Source: Sipunculus nudus
Lineage: Eukaryota; Annelida; Sipuncula; Golfingiida; Sipunculidae
Direction: 5' to 3'
Assembly: GCA_026874595.1 (NCBI GenBank)
Contig: CM049317.1
Location: forward strand, 31,426,901 to 31,490,900
DNA length: 64,000 nt
Shown: positions 36,821 through 48,847 of the stretch, piece after piece
Layout of the letters: the number at the start of each line of letters is the position of its first letter
Numbering within the stretch: the stretch's first letter is position 1
Made by a program: the position numbers and the translations under genes
Notes under the pieces: generated by a model
The model's database searches: none
Told to the model about the DNA's origin: nothing
Seen by the model: the letters and a program-made list of their open reading frames with translations, nothing else

Positions 36821-37600
36821 GGCACAAATCATAACCGCTGGACCTGGAATCTTCTAACTTCACATGCTGTGAGGTCCATGAAAAAATCTCCTCTGAACTA
36901 TGGGACTGAGAAGTACCCCCCCCCCCGAATAACTAATATTTGATACAAAGGCTCTAGTAACTGAACAACTAATGCATCGATCGCCATGAATCTTTGCATG
37001 CATATTCATCAAGGAGTGTTTCGTCAGTTCCTGCCAAACTTGTGGCGCCACCTGGATTTTTTTTTATATTTTAACAATTTTTTTCTAAATGTTTTAAACC
37101 TTCAAAGATACAGTAGTCCATTTAAAGGGCACAAATCGTAACCCTTGGTCCAAGAATCTTCTGAACTTACAACCAGGGAGGTCCGTAAAAATATTCCTGT
37201 AAACCTGAAATTAGGTCTCTGTTAACTGTTAAATTGAAAAGTAGATACCAAAGCAGGGCACAAATCATAACCATTGGACCCAGAATCTTCTAACTTAAAA
37301 TGCCGAAGGGGGGGGGGGGTCCATGAAAAGTCTCCTTGGACACCTGAAATTAGTTCTCTGTTATCCCTATTCTCCGAACTATGGAGCATATATAAAGCCC
37401 AGAATAATTGAAAATTTGATACCAAAGTTGGGCACAAATCAATACCATTGGACCCAGTATCTTGACATCCAGGGAGTTCCTTAATAGTTCTCCCCAGAAA
37501 CCTGAAATTGGGTCACTGTGACCTATATTCTCAGAGGTCGGGTTTATTTGAGCTCCTAAGAAATAATACAAAATACACACAAATTGCCAGATTCCTCAGG
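36821..37600 (+). repeat. Four-copy degenerate direct repeat
   Basis: Units start with GGGCACAAATCATAACCATT-like text at 36821, 37127, 37256 and 37430. They continue with GGACCCAGAATCTTCTAACTT, a GGTCCATGAAAA block and CCTGAAATTAGGTCTCTGTT. Spacing is irregular (about 306, 129 and 174 bp) because of internal gains and losses. Minus-strand frames across it are by-products of the repeat. Confidence 0.75.
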
Positions 37601-38689
37601 AAAGATTGGTTGGACTGTGATCAGATTTAATTAACTAAAGCTTATATGCATGAACGATAATGCCACCTACATTATCTTAATAAGTTGCCTGTGCAAGGAC
37701 ATATTGTTAACATGTCAGTTGGTTGAGCATCATGAATCATGGGTTAGTTGTTCTATTATCGCCCGGCATCACCACATTTTACCTGAGATTGTTTATATAA
37801 TACATGGAGAATAATGCAAAAAAATATGTTCTAATCAAGATATTAATGCCAAATATATTATAAAATTATTTCTCGGTTGTGCTCGAAGTGTAAGCTTCGT
37901 AAGCATATTCTTCACTTAGATGATGAGCTATATTATCTGGATTGTGCCGTTGAAAGATGGTTAAAGATATATAAAATAATTCATAGCGCTGAGCAACCTA
38001 AGAATTAATAAAAAAAATAATGAAAAAAATTAACAGTTTCGAGGAAATCAAGAAGCGAAGCACATGCAGTTGATGGAGATTTTATATAACTGTAAATAAT
38101 AATCTGTCCTCATAAGTACTGTACCATGCAGAAATCTTCAGGTAGCAGATTGTACGAGAAAGACGAAATAAGCGCAGCACATTTGTAGTACTGAAACACT
38201 TAGAGACCTACCATGTAGAATGACTTCAGTTTCAAGAACAGACTTGGTGAATGTGACCATGAACGTTTGTCAAGATTTTCACCTGACATATTGAATTTAT
38301 ATCAATTGTTTACATAATAATTAAATTAGACCAGACACTTAATTTTAGTAGGAGAGCAAATCTCTGATTCTGTTGCAGCCCATAACGCGAATGGGCAGGA
38401 GGAAATTTTAAAGGTGATTTGCTCATGCACACGTTTTGGACAGAAAAGGCTGGTTTAGCTCGCTCAGAATAATCAGTCTCGTAGTTAAAGAACCCCTTTA
38501 CTTTTCAACAGTTTGTTCATACAGGAATAATCTCTGTGGAGAATAAGATAAAGACGCTCTTCCGAACGATCTGAATGCACACTGACAGAAAAGTGGTGAT
38601 ATTTTTAGTTTTGTAACATAAAAACGACGTGCAGGTGCAACAGGCATACAGTCATCGGTAAGGGAAACCGTCACGCGATAAAACGTTGT

Positions 38690-39520
38690 CCAAGAACTGT
38701 CAATTATTTGTGAATGGAGTCAGTAAAGACGTAGATAATAGTGAACTAAAGGAATATATTCAGGACGAAAGATCACAAGAGTATGAACAAAGACTATTGT
38801 TCAAGTATCTGATGATGAGTCCTATAGAACTCGTATATGGTTAAGAGAAGTGTACTGAATGCTGTACTTTGGCGGACGGGAATTGGTGCAGAAAAATCTC
38901 TCTGCGAAGAGAGTCTCGAAGGAAGACATCAGCATATGAGAATAAACATTGATTTTATTGATTTTCCACCCAATAATCTTACAAACTTAAAATATATATT
39001 ATACAACACTACAGATGTAATTAATGATGTGAATACGTATTATATGTTTAAAAATCTAATTGATACACATTGGGCAGATTTAATATTTTTACAGAAGATG
39101 TGTTTGAATAGGGGGAGCAAGACTCGGTACTGGCTTCTATACAGAAGAGTTATATTTTCAAATGTTTCAGGAATAAATTGTCAGTCCTAGAGATACACTT
39201 TATGGTCATCCCTGTGAAAGAATACTCATATTGTATCGCCGGTCACTCTCTTGTTGAAAATGAGGAATTTATTGACACCCTAAGTACGCTTCGGCTAATA
39301 ATCGAAATTTACAATGCGAAAGACATAACTGTTATGTAACTGTCAAACAAGACACTTCCTTTTATTATAGCAACCTGTATATTGCTTGGAACTTATTAAA
39401 CTATTTAAAGAACAGTCCCAATACTAGCATCGGCTCTGTATACAGACTGGTGGCCCCAATACCAGGGATGATCCTGTTTTTAGACGTTAAATCCGTGCAA
39501 ACTACCACAGGATAGTGAAA
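38690..39520 (+). pseudogene. Decayed coding sequence of unknown family (right paralog)
   Basis: Overlapping frames carry protein pieces shared with 15300-16500 on the other strand. At 38695-38760 it reads NCQLF and NSELKEYI (left copy DSELKEYI). At 38837-39190 there is a 117-residue frame beginning with SVLNAV (also in the left copy). At 39188-39340 it reads LEIHFMV, GHSLVENEEFID and IEIYNAKD. At 39325-39510 it reads VTVKQDTSFYYSNLY and NYLKNSPNTSIGSVYRL and ends TTTG-stop. Frame changes near 38825, 39185 and 39330 could be lesions or introns. No family is recognised. Confidence 0.45.
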
Positions 39521-39699
39521 CGATGCCAAAGACATGAGACGAGCCTACGTAAATAACGATGTGCGGAAATGATTAATAATGGTGGCAGTGACCTATTTAT
39601 CAAAGTTAGATTATTAGACCAGAGAGCTGATACTAAATTTACTAATTGCGACCAATCGGCTTCTGTGTCTCAAGTTAGAACATAGAATTTATTTTAAGG

Positions 39700-39905
39700 C
39701 CTGGACGAAACGAGCGGTAAAACGCCCGGCCAGCTCCGCTGACGACCCGGGGTTGAACCAAGGTGTTGCCATGAGAGTGGGTTGTAGTGGTCCGTCCAAG
39801 GTCGGTGGTTCTCTAAGGGTTACTCGGCTTCCTCCACCTCTCCAGCTACACTGGCGTAAATTGTATCCACTGTAAACTCACTTTCAAGCCCGGACCTTCC
39901 ATTAC
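39700..39905 (+). mobile_element. tRNA-derived SINE, same family as 10425-10610
   Basis: A B-box-like GGGGTTGAACCAAG lies near 39750. It is followed by GTTGTAGTGGTCCGTCCAAG, TCGGTGGTTCTCTAAGG and CGGCTTCCTCCACC, the same body as the copy at 10.4 kb. Confidence 0.65.
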
Positions 39906-40021
39906 AAAAATTGAACTGTCAAACGTCTGGTCGAGGGAGGTGTGCAGACATCGCTTCGGCTAGTTGAATAATAAAAAATAAAAATACGTATTTATTTTAC
40001 AGGAATTGTATACATTATTGT

Positions 40022-40060
40022 TTTAACCAATCGGTGCTCTCTCCATGGCTCAGGCGATGC
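40022..40060 (-). mobile_element. SINE 3'-end fragment, reverse orientation
   Basis: The minus strand gives GAGCCATGGAGAGAGCACCG, matching the 3' part of the SINE at 10560-10600. Confidence 0.5.
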
Positions 40061-40439
40061 AGATGAGAAGTACTGGAGGAAATATTTATTATATTTAATG
40101 CAATATTTTCTGTTATGCCTGATAAAAGTGAAAAATATTTTATTTTTCCTGTATTTTGGTCTGGACAAGGTTTAATGTTTTTTTCTCTTCATAAGTGCAA
40201 CTAAAGAAGCACGCTCTCCAAACATGCACTCCACACAAAATTAGCCATTAATGGGACCGGCGATTCTTCTCCAGATAATTACCAACTGTGGTTGTTGATA
40301 AATGAGCCGTAAATATGCATCAAATAACTCTGGTATGCAAATGATGACCCGCTACTTTTCAGAGGATAAAAGTTTTGGTCTATACGGCCATTTAAACTGA
40401 TCTCTATTTTTTAATCTAAAAATAGTTGTTATGTTGCCG

Positions 40440-40889
40440 AATTAACCTATTCTCTTACCGCCCCTTCCGCGGTGTACGGACTATGCAGATTAATACTGGG
40501 TTGAATAAAAAAAATAAATAAGAACGGTCTACTTTTTTTTTTTTTTGTCTTTGTTCAAGTGAGGGTTTATTTTTTCTGGGTGTGGAAACTTGAGATCCGA
40601 GGAATAGCCGGGCCCTTGTCCGTCACGGCCTGGTAGCCTCGGATCCGGCAAGGTTATTTGTTTAACGCTGACCGTTTGCCTACGGTGCAGGCATACCTTG
40701 TGATAAACTGATAACTATCTCACTCTTGCCGGAGGTGCATTAGGTGTATGTGTTCTCGTTTTTATTATGTATATACTTTCGCCCTGGGGGAAACCGCGGT
40801 GCTCGACCGCACTGGCAGGGAGGTCGGGGTCAAACCCCGAAATCCTGAGATTAAGGCCAGGCCCGCAGCTTTAGTTTTCATTCGGAGGG
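40440..40889. other. GC-richer stretch, possibly 5' part of the DIRS relic or a tRNA-like piece
   Basis: A T-arm-like palindrome GGGGTCAAACCCC lies near 40827-40839, but no full tRNA fold was found. The base composition resembles the following DIRS-like region. Confidence 0.25.
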
Positions 40890-41812
40890 GTGGCAACACA
40901 TAACTTGCAACCATTCGGCCATTCGGCACGGGTTATTTATGTTTCCCTACCGCTTCCACGCAGGACGGAACCTCGCTTCGCCCCTTTCCCTACGGATCCG
41001 GAGAGACGGGAAGCACTAAAGAAAGATTTCGAGTATTCACGAAAAGCTAGCAATAAGGTTAGCCGATCCCAGGTTACCGGGTTTTAATTTCATGAAATAG
41101 GAATATGGCAATTGGTGACCGATCAAAGACTTAAATGTCCTGATTCGCCGAGTAGAGGCGCCTCACTTCTTTATGCACAACTTCAATTCGGTGCTACGCA
41201 GGTACGTCAGGGCGATTGGGCCTTTACTCTAGACCTAAATGACGAGTACTTTCTTGTACCAATTCACCGGGCGCACAACCGTTTCTGCGATTTGCGTACA
41301 GTAAGCGGATTTTACAATTTCAGGCACAACCATTCAGTCTGCGTTTGGCACCCTGGATTTTGTTTGCAGCTGGTAGAAATGACAGCGCTTTACTCAGATC
41401 TCAGGCCATTTCGGTGATACCGTATCTTGATGACTGGCTCATCTATCATCGGGACTGGCCTGTCCAGCTTCAACAGAGAAAATTCGTTGTCCGCTCAGTT
41501 CGGTCGCTCCGTTTTCTACACAATTTAGAGAAATCCTGTCTGGAACCGTCCAGGGAGGTACTTTCTTGGGATGCAATTAGATCTAGCTCGGAAATATTCT
41601 ACGCTCCCCATTTCCACTGCGGAGAAAATAAGGTAAATAGTGTACCGCACCTTACGTCGGCGCCCGTGTCTACCCGAGATGCTGCGAAGGTTATGGGCAA
41701 TCTGAACTGGGCGGCCAATTTATTCCGTTCAACAGAATGGAGATGCGGCCCAGTCAACAGCTGTTCCACTGGCTTCTTCTCCACCGGTCTACTCAGGACC
41801 GTTTCTGTATAA
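40890..41812 (+). pseudogene. DIRS-like retrotransposon RT fragment
   Basis: Frame 41112-41417 reads GDWAFTLDLNDEYFLVPIH, matching the DIRS-type block consensus GDWATSLDL-DAYFHIPIH. A shifted frame (from 41345) reads VIPYLDDWLIYHRD, the catalytic LDDW characteristic of DIRS/Ngaro reverse transcriptases. It continues with FLHNLEKSCLEPS and TRDAAKVMGNLNWAANLF, matching the downstream connection region. The frame shift between the first block and LDDW, and the lack of RNase H, methylase or recombinase domains, show a dead fragment. The 65-codon frame at 40890-41087 precedes it and may be its upstream part. The GC content is higher than in the flanks. Confidence 0.7.
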
Positions 41813-43990
41813 AACAACGTTGTGCTATTAAATAAAACATAAAGCGCTCATGTGGAGAAGTCTCCTCTGGTGAAAATGGAAACACAAAATTGCGATAATA
41901 AAAGTAATACAAAAGAAAAGAAAGATGGATTTTAAATTTCCAGCATTCCAGGGACACACATCCTTTATGTACAACACCAGATGATAGATTACACAATTAA
42001 TACAGTGTTTAGAAAATAAACCGTGAGTATATTTAAAAAAAATACTGAAAAAAAAATTTGAAACTCTTCTTTATATTGTTTATATTATAACAAGACAATT
42101 TTAAATAAAAGTGCATAGTGGACATTTCACAGATGCGCCGGATGTTGTAATGTTATTGCCTGCCTTTTCTTGATGATTCAATATAAATGAACAGTAATGA
42201 ACTGTTGTAATACGAAGGTAACATATGTGTTCATTATCAACTGCATCATTCCCGGTTCCGATGCTGTAATTTGCATTAAGGAGTTAAGTACATGGAGAGA
42301 CCCACGCCTTCTTCAATATCAAACATTGCTTTTACAAACATATTGTCTTCTTCATGAAGCGAGAAAGATATATTGAGGCATGTTTAATCTTCATTTATTC
42401 AGACATATTTTTCCATGATTTGATCTGCTGTTATGTTAAACGCACATCCAGGTACACTTTTTATATGTACTATCGTGAAGATGTATCATTGTCAAATAAA
42501 TTTAAATATCTATTTTGTTCTGCTATCGCTCTTTTCTTGCACCCTTGAATTGTTATACATGTAGTTTTCGTTCTTCATGCTGAACTCTGCAAAACAATTA
42601 ATCATTTTATGTCCTTTAGAATGATGAAGATGTTTGTTTTTAGTATAAGGCTTAAGGTAAAAATGGCACAAAGAGTTACTCAATAAGCAAAAAAAAAAAA
42701 AAAACTGTGTTTCCTTAGTTACACAATGTTTTTGCTGTTGACCACATCTGAACCCACAACTTGCGTTACAGAACCTGTACAACAAGATAATGTTAACATC
42801 ACTTTTAAATCTCGATAGTGACTTGAAACTCGAGATAATGTAAAGAAACACATTTAGAAGGAACATATATGCAAAACCTTTCGCACATTATGCTGTAAAC
42901 GTCTCTTTGAACTTCTGTAACCAACAGATGAAACAGGAGAAGATATAAACGACACTTGGAAAGGAAGGAAGTAGGAAACATCATGATTTATATTTTTCAG
43001 AGATTTCAACTTATTCCGGGGAAAAGGTCATCTCTGAGATTCTTATAATTCTTAAGAAATTAGCATTCTGCAACTCTGCGTGCCACTATCATAAATGTTT
43101 TCTTTGATGTACTGTTAGTATTCCAGTACCATTGATATTAGGCGTGTTCTTATTGGGTTATCATAAACCTTCGGATATCATGCCAGTGTATCATAAGCGT
43201 TCCATTAGGGTTCGTTGGATTAATAATTTCAGATACTCTGTGTGTCCTGCGTAACGGCTGCTTTAGGATTGGGATTATTGCGTCTTCTTCTTCACACGTA
43301 CCAATTTTACCAGTTAAGATGTTCTTGGAACATAAATTATCCATTTGCATGTGCCACAATGATTCAGGAAAGTTTTTATATTACATCAGATTCCCCGAAA
43401 CCAAAAATAGAAATGACACGAAGATTTATGATTATAGGCGTATACAGCCAGTTTGAAGCTGATTACTATCAGAGTCGCATCATTTAAGCTTCCTGTAGTA
43501 AACTCTCCGGAAATATTCATCCCGTTGCTGTCCAATTTCATAATACCTGTAACGAGATGTCGACGGCAGTAACCAGCTTAGATAACACTAGTAACATGAT
43601 TAGGTTCCATTTGGAATTGTCTGCCTCATAACCTTTGTTTTACTGATAGAGTTAGAGTCCTAACTGCGATGCGGGCATTTTATATGCAGAACATACATTT
43701 CCATCATTGATTCCTATCTGAATAAGATTCATGACGAAAGCTGGTGCAGAGGGATATATCAGTATTACTATAAACAGATTCGGAAAGATCTGGATATTTT
43801 CAATCAATCGATCAAGACAACATTTCGTCGTTGGTACCCGTGCCCAAACATTACCAATCGGATAATAATATACAAATTTAAGACGTAAAGAAATGGTTAC
43901 GCTGACAGCGGAACACAACCGGCAGTCAGATTCTATTCAGTATCGTTAAGGAGATAACTGCACGTTACATATAGAACGGTTCATCTGTGT
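41813..43990. other. Insert between parts of the inverted duplication; no confident gene
   Basis: Minus-strand frames at 43150-43359 and 43652-43918 look less random than their neighbours; the latter has a hydrophobic IFPNLFIVILIYPSAPAF segment. Neither matches a family I recognise. The stretch around 42510-42866 is dominated by low-complexity text. Confidence 0.3.
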
Positions 43991-44807
43991 ACAATTGTTT
44001 TGTTGAAGCGTCCCGTGTTTTCGACAGAATTAATATTTCCGAGATTTTCCAGTGACTTGTGAAACGAAATCTTTCACTTGTTGTCATTAGAATACTTGTA
44101 GATATCTACGGGAAACCTATTATTAACACAAAAGGGGATAATGCTGATCTGAATAGTTTTGAGCTAATAACGGTCTACGTTAATTGAGAGGGTGTATTGT
44201 CTCCAGTCTGTTAAAATTTGATATGGATGGACTGTAAAAATGTCTCACAAGTAAGGGAACAGGAAGTTATATTCGAAAATATTGTGCTGCCCAGTGCTGT
44301 TTCCTGATGATCTTACGCTCTGACGCCCTACTAGGACTGGACTACTAAAGATCGTTAAAGAATGTAAACGTTTTGAAGAAGTTCGTATGTTATATAACCC
44401 AAATAAAATGTATTATTTGTGTATTAAATGTGTATCCTAAAAAACATTTACGATTGTTTTATATGGTGTTTATATAGAATAACAGGACTCTTCAGTACTT
44501 GGGCAACATACACATGACACTTGCAAGATAACGAAAATGTCATCCGTATAAGAGAGCTAAGTTTTTTATAAGCTTCAACACTTAATTGGCATATTTTACC
44601 TGTCTAACAAGATTAAGAACAGGCTATTTCCAATTATTGTTGTTCTTTCAATGGGTGTCATACCTGGTTGTTAAAACATAAGTCTGTTGAGCGACTGATT
44701 ATATATAATATATTCAGACTTTTAGTCAATAATGACACTTAATATAAATTTTATAAACTTAATTTTATAACATGTATTGTACTAAATGTTGTTTTAACTA
44801 ATCACGG

Positions 44808-44905
44808 CACTCTCCGTGGCACAGGTATTGGCGTTCCGTATCATAGATACAATTATAGTTCACAATAATAGATATCACGGGGATCGAACCCGTGTCAACA
44901 TATAT
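44808..44905 (-). mobile_element. tRNA-derived SINE copy, reverse orientation
   Basis: The minus strand has a canonical T-arm ACGGGTTCGATCCCCGT near 44880-44898 and ends with GTGCCACGGAGAGTGCCG, the family 3' end. Confidence 0.6.
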
Positions 44906-46133
44906 AAACAGTCGCGGATGTATTAGGAACCATTGCTACAATTTTCAGGATCACCATATTATGCCAACTGAACACTTGTGGGTACAAAATATTCTGTAAA
45001 TCTGTAAAAATTTGTTTGAAACTCAATGAACTTATCCTTAGTATTTCTCTGGTATTCAAAATACCGGAGCCACATGTATAAATTCAATTAAAAAGCACCA
45101 ATGGCTCTACATGACCCACTTACAGATTGGAAAAGAAACTATATTTGCAAAACAATTCATATTTGGTTAGGTTTAATGACGACATTTCATGTGATCCAAT
45201 CTTTCTCAGACAGATATACGCACACGTGTTCGAGAGATAATTATCACATCCATCCATATAATAACTGGTATCCTCAGATTATTATAATGACGGAAATATA
45301 ATGACAGACGCTGTATTAATTAAAGATAAACTGTCGTGGTTCAGAATTAGTTTGATAAGCAATCGTTTTTATGAGCGCTGGTTGTCCGTAACCACTTCAT
45401 TTCATAGAAGATCATTTGCGTATTTATATTTAGGAGGAATTGAAGTATCTTTCACAATGGTTTGAATAGTAAGTAGAAGGACATGTCATTGAGCTATGTG
45501 GATTTCTTAGTTAAGACAAATCTACACAATATACCAATACTCCCTCAAATTTCAAATAAATGAAGAATGTTATTATCTCAAACCAACAGCAGGACATATT
45601 GTTTCTTTGCTTTTGAATTTCAAATTATGAATGACAAAAAAGAGGAGAAAACGGATATAATACCCTAAACTCCAAATGACGTAGAATATAATATGTTCAT
45701 TGCGCGTTGAAAAGAAGTTCGAGAAGAGATCTTTGGCTTCTCAGGTTGCATATTTTCAACGTATTGATGCGGCAGATAAACTACTGATTCAGGGTCTGAT
45801 ATAGCACACACAAGAAAGCTTATTGTTTACATAACCAAGAAAAATTTATCTAATAAACATCATAGCTAAATTTGAATTCCTGGTTCCAAAACCTGAAAAT
45901 AAAAAACAACAATTGTATTCCTGTCTGTCACTATAATACATCTGGAAGGAATCCCGTAACTTTACACATCAAGACCACCGTATATTTTATCATATAACTA
46001 ATACTGTCATGAACTAAACAAGCTACTAATATAAAGACGTCATGGGACATAAAATATTGTTTTAATTTATAATTGCAACCAAGACACACTGGGAATGGTT
46101 AATACATGTTGAATTTAATAATGTTGTTCACAG
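44906..46133. other. Non-coding stretch upstream of a candidate exon
   Basis: No gene, RNA or transposon was identified. Confidence 0.35.
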
Positions 46134-46407
46134 GAACGGATATAATCCTGACGGGATCTTTCTGCCATTAATAGAAGATGTGTATATGTCTTTAGTATCG
46201 TCTTACATGCCATTCTCTAGGTCTTATCCTTCAGACATTATGTACACCATGAACATTTCCCAGGCTCAATTTTTATTTTCAAGTACAGAGGTTTGCTTTC
46301 CATATCATCAAAGCGGAACTTTTCTAACAACGAGAGCTCATATTTTGTGTACTCGGGTAATGTTTAAGCATATGTACCAAGGGACATTTGTTGTGATTAC
46401 AGACTGA
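46134..46407 (+). CDS. Candidate terminal exon of an unrecognised gene
   Basis: After a plausible acceptor (TTGTTCACAG ending at 46133) an open frame of about 91 codons runs to a TGA at 46405-46407. It has balanced composition: NGYNPDGIFLPLIEDVYMSL, PFSRSYPSDIMYTMNISQAQ, STEVCFPYHQSG and FKHMYQGTFVVITD. This is unlike the low-complexity frames around it. No upstream exon was located and no family is recognised. It could also be chance. Confidence 0.3.
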
Positions 46408-47003
46408 TTTAAAACATCCTTCCTCCTTTATAGCGGATACAGCAAAAGACCTGGACATCCCAAGCCTGGCGACGAGAAGATTATTATATAGATGAGTAAT
46501 CTAAGTGAAAATGAATGTATTTGAATTTTGAGGGATCCTATATTGCAAACCATAAAATCCGGTTATTTAGTTGGAATACAACTTGGTCAAGTAGATGCAG
46601 CATGAGCAGAAAAAAAATAAAATGGCCTTTTACATTATCATTATACACGTATCAAAATATAATATATATTTTGTGACGCCTGTGAGGAATATGACAATCT
46701 ATTCTACATTTGTTTAAATGCAGACCCGACCATTATATTACATGAAAATAACAATTAAAAACGACAAAATGTACTTACAAATAAGGTATTTTGACATAAC
46801 AGGAGGAAGGCGGTATATATCTCCCCTATTTTGCAATGGGGAATGGTCAGTGTAATCATTTCCTCTGATATTCAGGGAATAATAGTATATATATTAATAT
46901 TATCAGTAGCATAATTACAGATTTTTAATCCATTTTTGAGTTTACAATGACATATTATAAATCTTAACCTGGATAAGAATTAACATCTACTGGAACATAA
47001 TAC

Positions 47004-47007
<4 letters not shown>
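46408..47007. other. Non-coding stretch
   Basis: Nothing recognisable was found. Confidence 0.35.

Positions 47008-47055
<48 letters not shown>
47008..47055. repeat. (TA)n microsatellite
   Basis: An uninterrupted TA tract of about 48 bp. Confidence 0.97.
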
Positions 47056-47060
<5 letters not shown>

Positions 47061-47810
47061 CTTGTTTATTCTCCAACGCCTGCGAGTCATCCCATCCCTC
47101 ATCCATGAAGATAAACTGATTCCAATGATTCCCGATATATTTGAATCTGGTCTTTATGATAGGAAAGGCTGCGACAAAGTACCGCATGACCATTTCATAT
47201 GCAAAGACACAATTACAAGCAAAATGTCACATTAGGTAACGTAAAATAAGATAAAAAACAGACAAATATACTTAAAAATAATTGATTCTGATATCTGCCT
47301 CCAGGCTATATTATAATACCAAAAGCACAAAATAATACATGTAAGCAACAAGTCAAAACATATATCCTAAAGATAGTCAAATGATAATAGGGACCAAGTC
47401 CCAAGTGGTTCAGATGGACAGATGAACAAGCAGTCTCACGCCTCCAACGGCTTGAACGACTGACGAATACTAACTACTGGTATATGTACAGTTGAGTGCG
47501 GTATACCAAGAATGAAGTTGACATTAGGCTTACAAAGAAGTATTTGTCAGTATATCACCCTTAAAATGAATAAGGTTTGACAAAGGGCTTTGTATCATGT
47601 GAATAATATATCGTTTTGTCCTAAATGCGTTGCATTTTAAATTGTAACGTCTGCTTAAAAAAACCCTGTATACATGTATGGGATAACGATTGTTGTTCGA
47701 AATACATCTCGATTCCTTTAAAGTGAAACTGATTGCTTGGCGCTTTAGACCAGTTACAAACTGTATGTCAATAATGCCATGTGGTTTCAGGATACTAGCC
47801 AAGAACAGCA
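47056..47810. other. Non-coding stretch
   Basis: Nothing recognisable; the minus-strand frame at 47530-47838 runs into the transposon end and is not believed. Confidence 0.35.
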
Positions 47811-47812
47811 TA

Positions 47813-48845
47813 CAGTGAAACTCCTCTAAGTCGCACACTCAGGGGACCGAAGGATTTTGCCCGTATTAGTGAGCGGTCCAGTTTAGAGGAGTTAAGCAGA
47901 TTGCGCATTGCATTTACTGATGTCCTCTGTTTTAATTAATTGAACGCTTTATTAGAAATTAAAAAAAATATTATTGACAGCGTCCGGAAAGCATGATAAA
48001 GGATAGTTATGAAGAACAAAACTATAAGCCCTGGTCTTTATGCTCATAAAACGTGCAAAAGTGGAACGATTGTCTGTTTGAAAGTTCACTTTATATAGGC
48101 TCCATATGAAAACAAAGCTTCCTTTTAAGTATGGCATGACTGTTTCGAAAAAAACAAGAAAATCCCTTATCAAATGCCTTTGCATGGGGTCTGTAGTTTA
48201 AACTACGATAGTCAACCAGATTGTAATTTATCAAAATAATGATACAAAAATCGCTAGTTAGTTAATTAAAAAACTTTGTGAGTGACTCTTTACCACGCAT
48301 TCACCTCAACAAAGTGCAAACTGTCGCTGACTTATCAAGGCTCCCCGGCCGGACGCCGATCACAAAGTACGATCGTAGTCTTTGATGGTAGTCTTGTCGA
48401 ATGAAAGCTGTTTGAAAACTTTTTTTTTCAGGTTGACAGGCCAATCTTAATTATGAAATGTTTTTGATACCTTACATTAAAAGAGTAAAACATCAATTTC
48501 GACTGTATATATTCAAGGATCACCAATTCGCGACCGTTCCCGAGCTGTCTCTGTGACCAACGCAGGTCATACTAGGTTAAGACGTTGGAGGGCCATCTTC
48601 TTTCAGATATATGAACAAAAAAAAAAAATAACTCGCGATGTCTGTCCATTTTAGGTGGCCGTAGTATGTGATAAACTTGGAAACGGGACGGGAAAATTTT
48701 GTCCGTTGTTTGGAAAAGTGAGTTGTCCGCTTGATTGAGTTTATGTTAAACATAATATATAGGCAAATTTGAAGGGACTAACATTTAGTTTCCCCCCTTT
48801 TATTTGTCCGCCATACTGAGTTTTCCGCTGGAAGGAGTTTCACTG
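47813..48845. mobile_element. Non-autonomous TA-flanked DNA transposon (pogo/Tigger-like ends), 1033 bp
   Basis: The ends are CAGTGAAACTCCT (47813-47825) and its reverse complement (48833-48845), each flanked by TA (47811-47812 and 48846-47), as for Tc1/mariner-superfamily insertions. Subterminal motifs GGTCCAGTTTAGAGGAG, AGTTGTCCGC and TTTGTCCGCC recall the ends of pogo-like elements in invertebrates. No transposase frame exists inside, so it would need to be mobilised by a relative. A related left end lies at 18012. Confidence 0.8.
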
Positions 48846-48847
48846 TA

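Larger units (their letters stand above)
37750..44700 (+). repeat. Inverted duplication block, right copy (partner 14070-17520)
   Basis: See the left copy for landmark pairs. Between 39.70 and 44.00 kb this copy carries extra DNA, including SINEs and a DIRS-like fragment, that is absent from the left copy. Confidence 0.8.

Noticed and set aside
37222-37580. Minus-strand frames with repeated MCPTLVSNFQLF-like text
   Set aside because: They arise from the four-copy direct repeat and carry no domain.
42510-42866. 118-codon minus-strand frame
   Set aside because: It is dominated by a poly-A-encoded Phe run and low-complexity text; no splice or family support.
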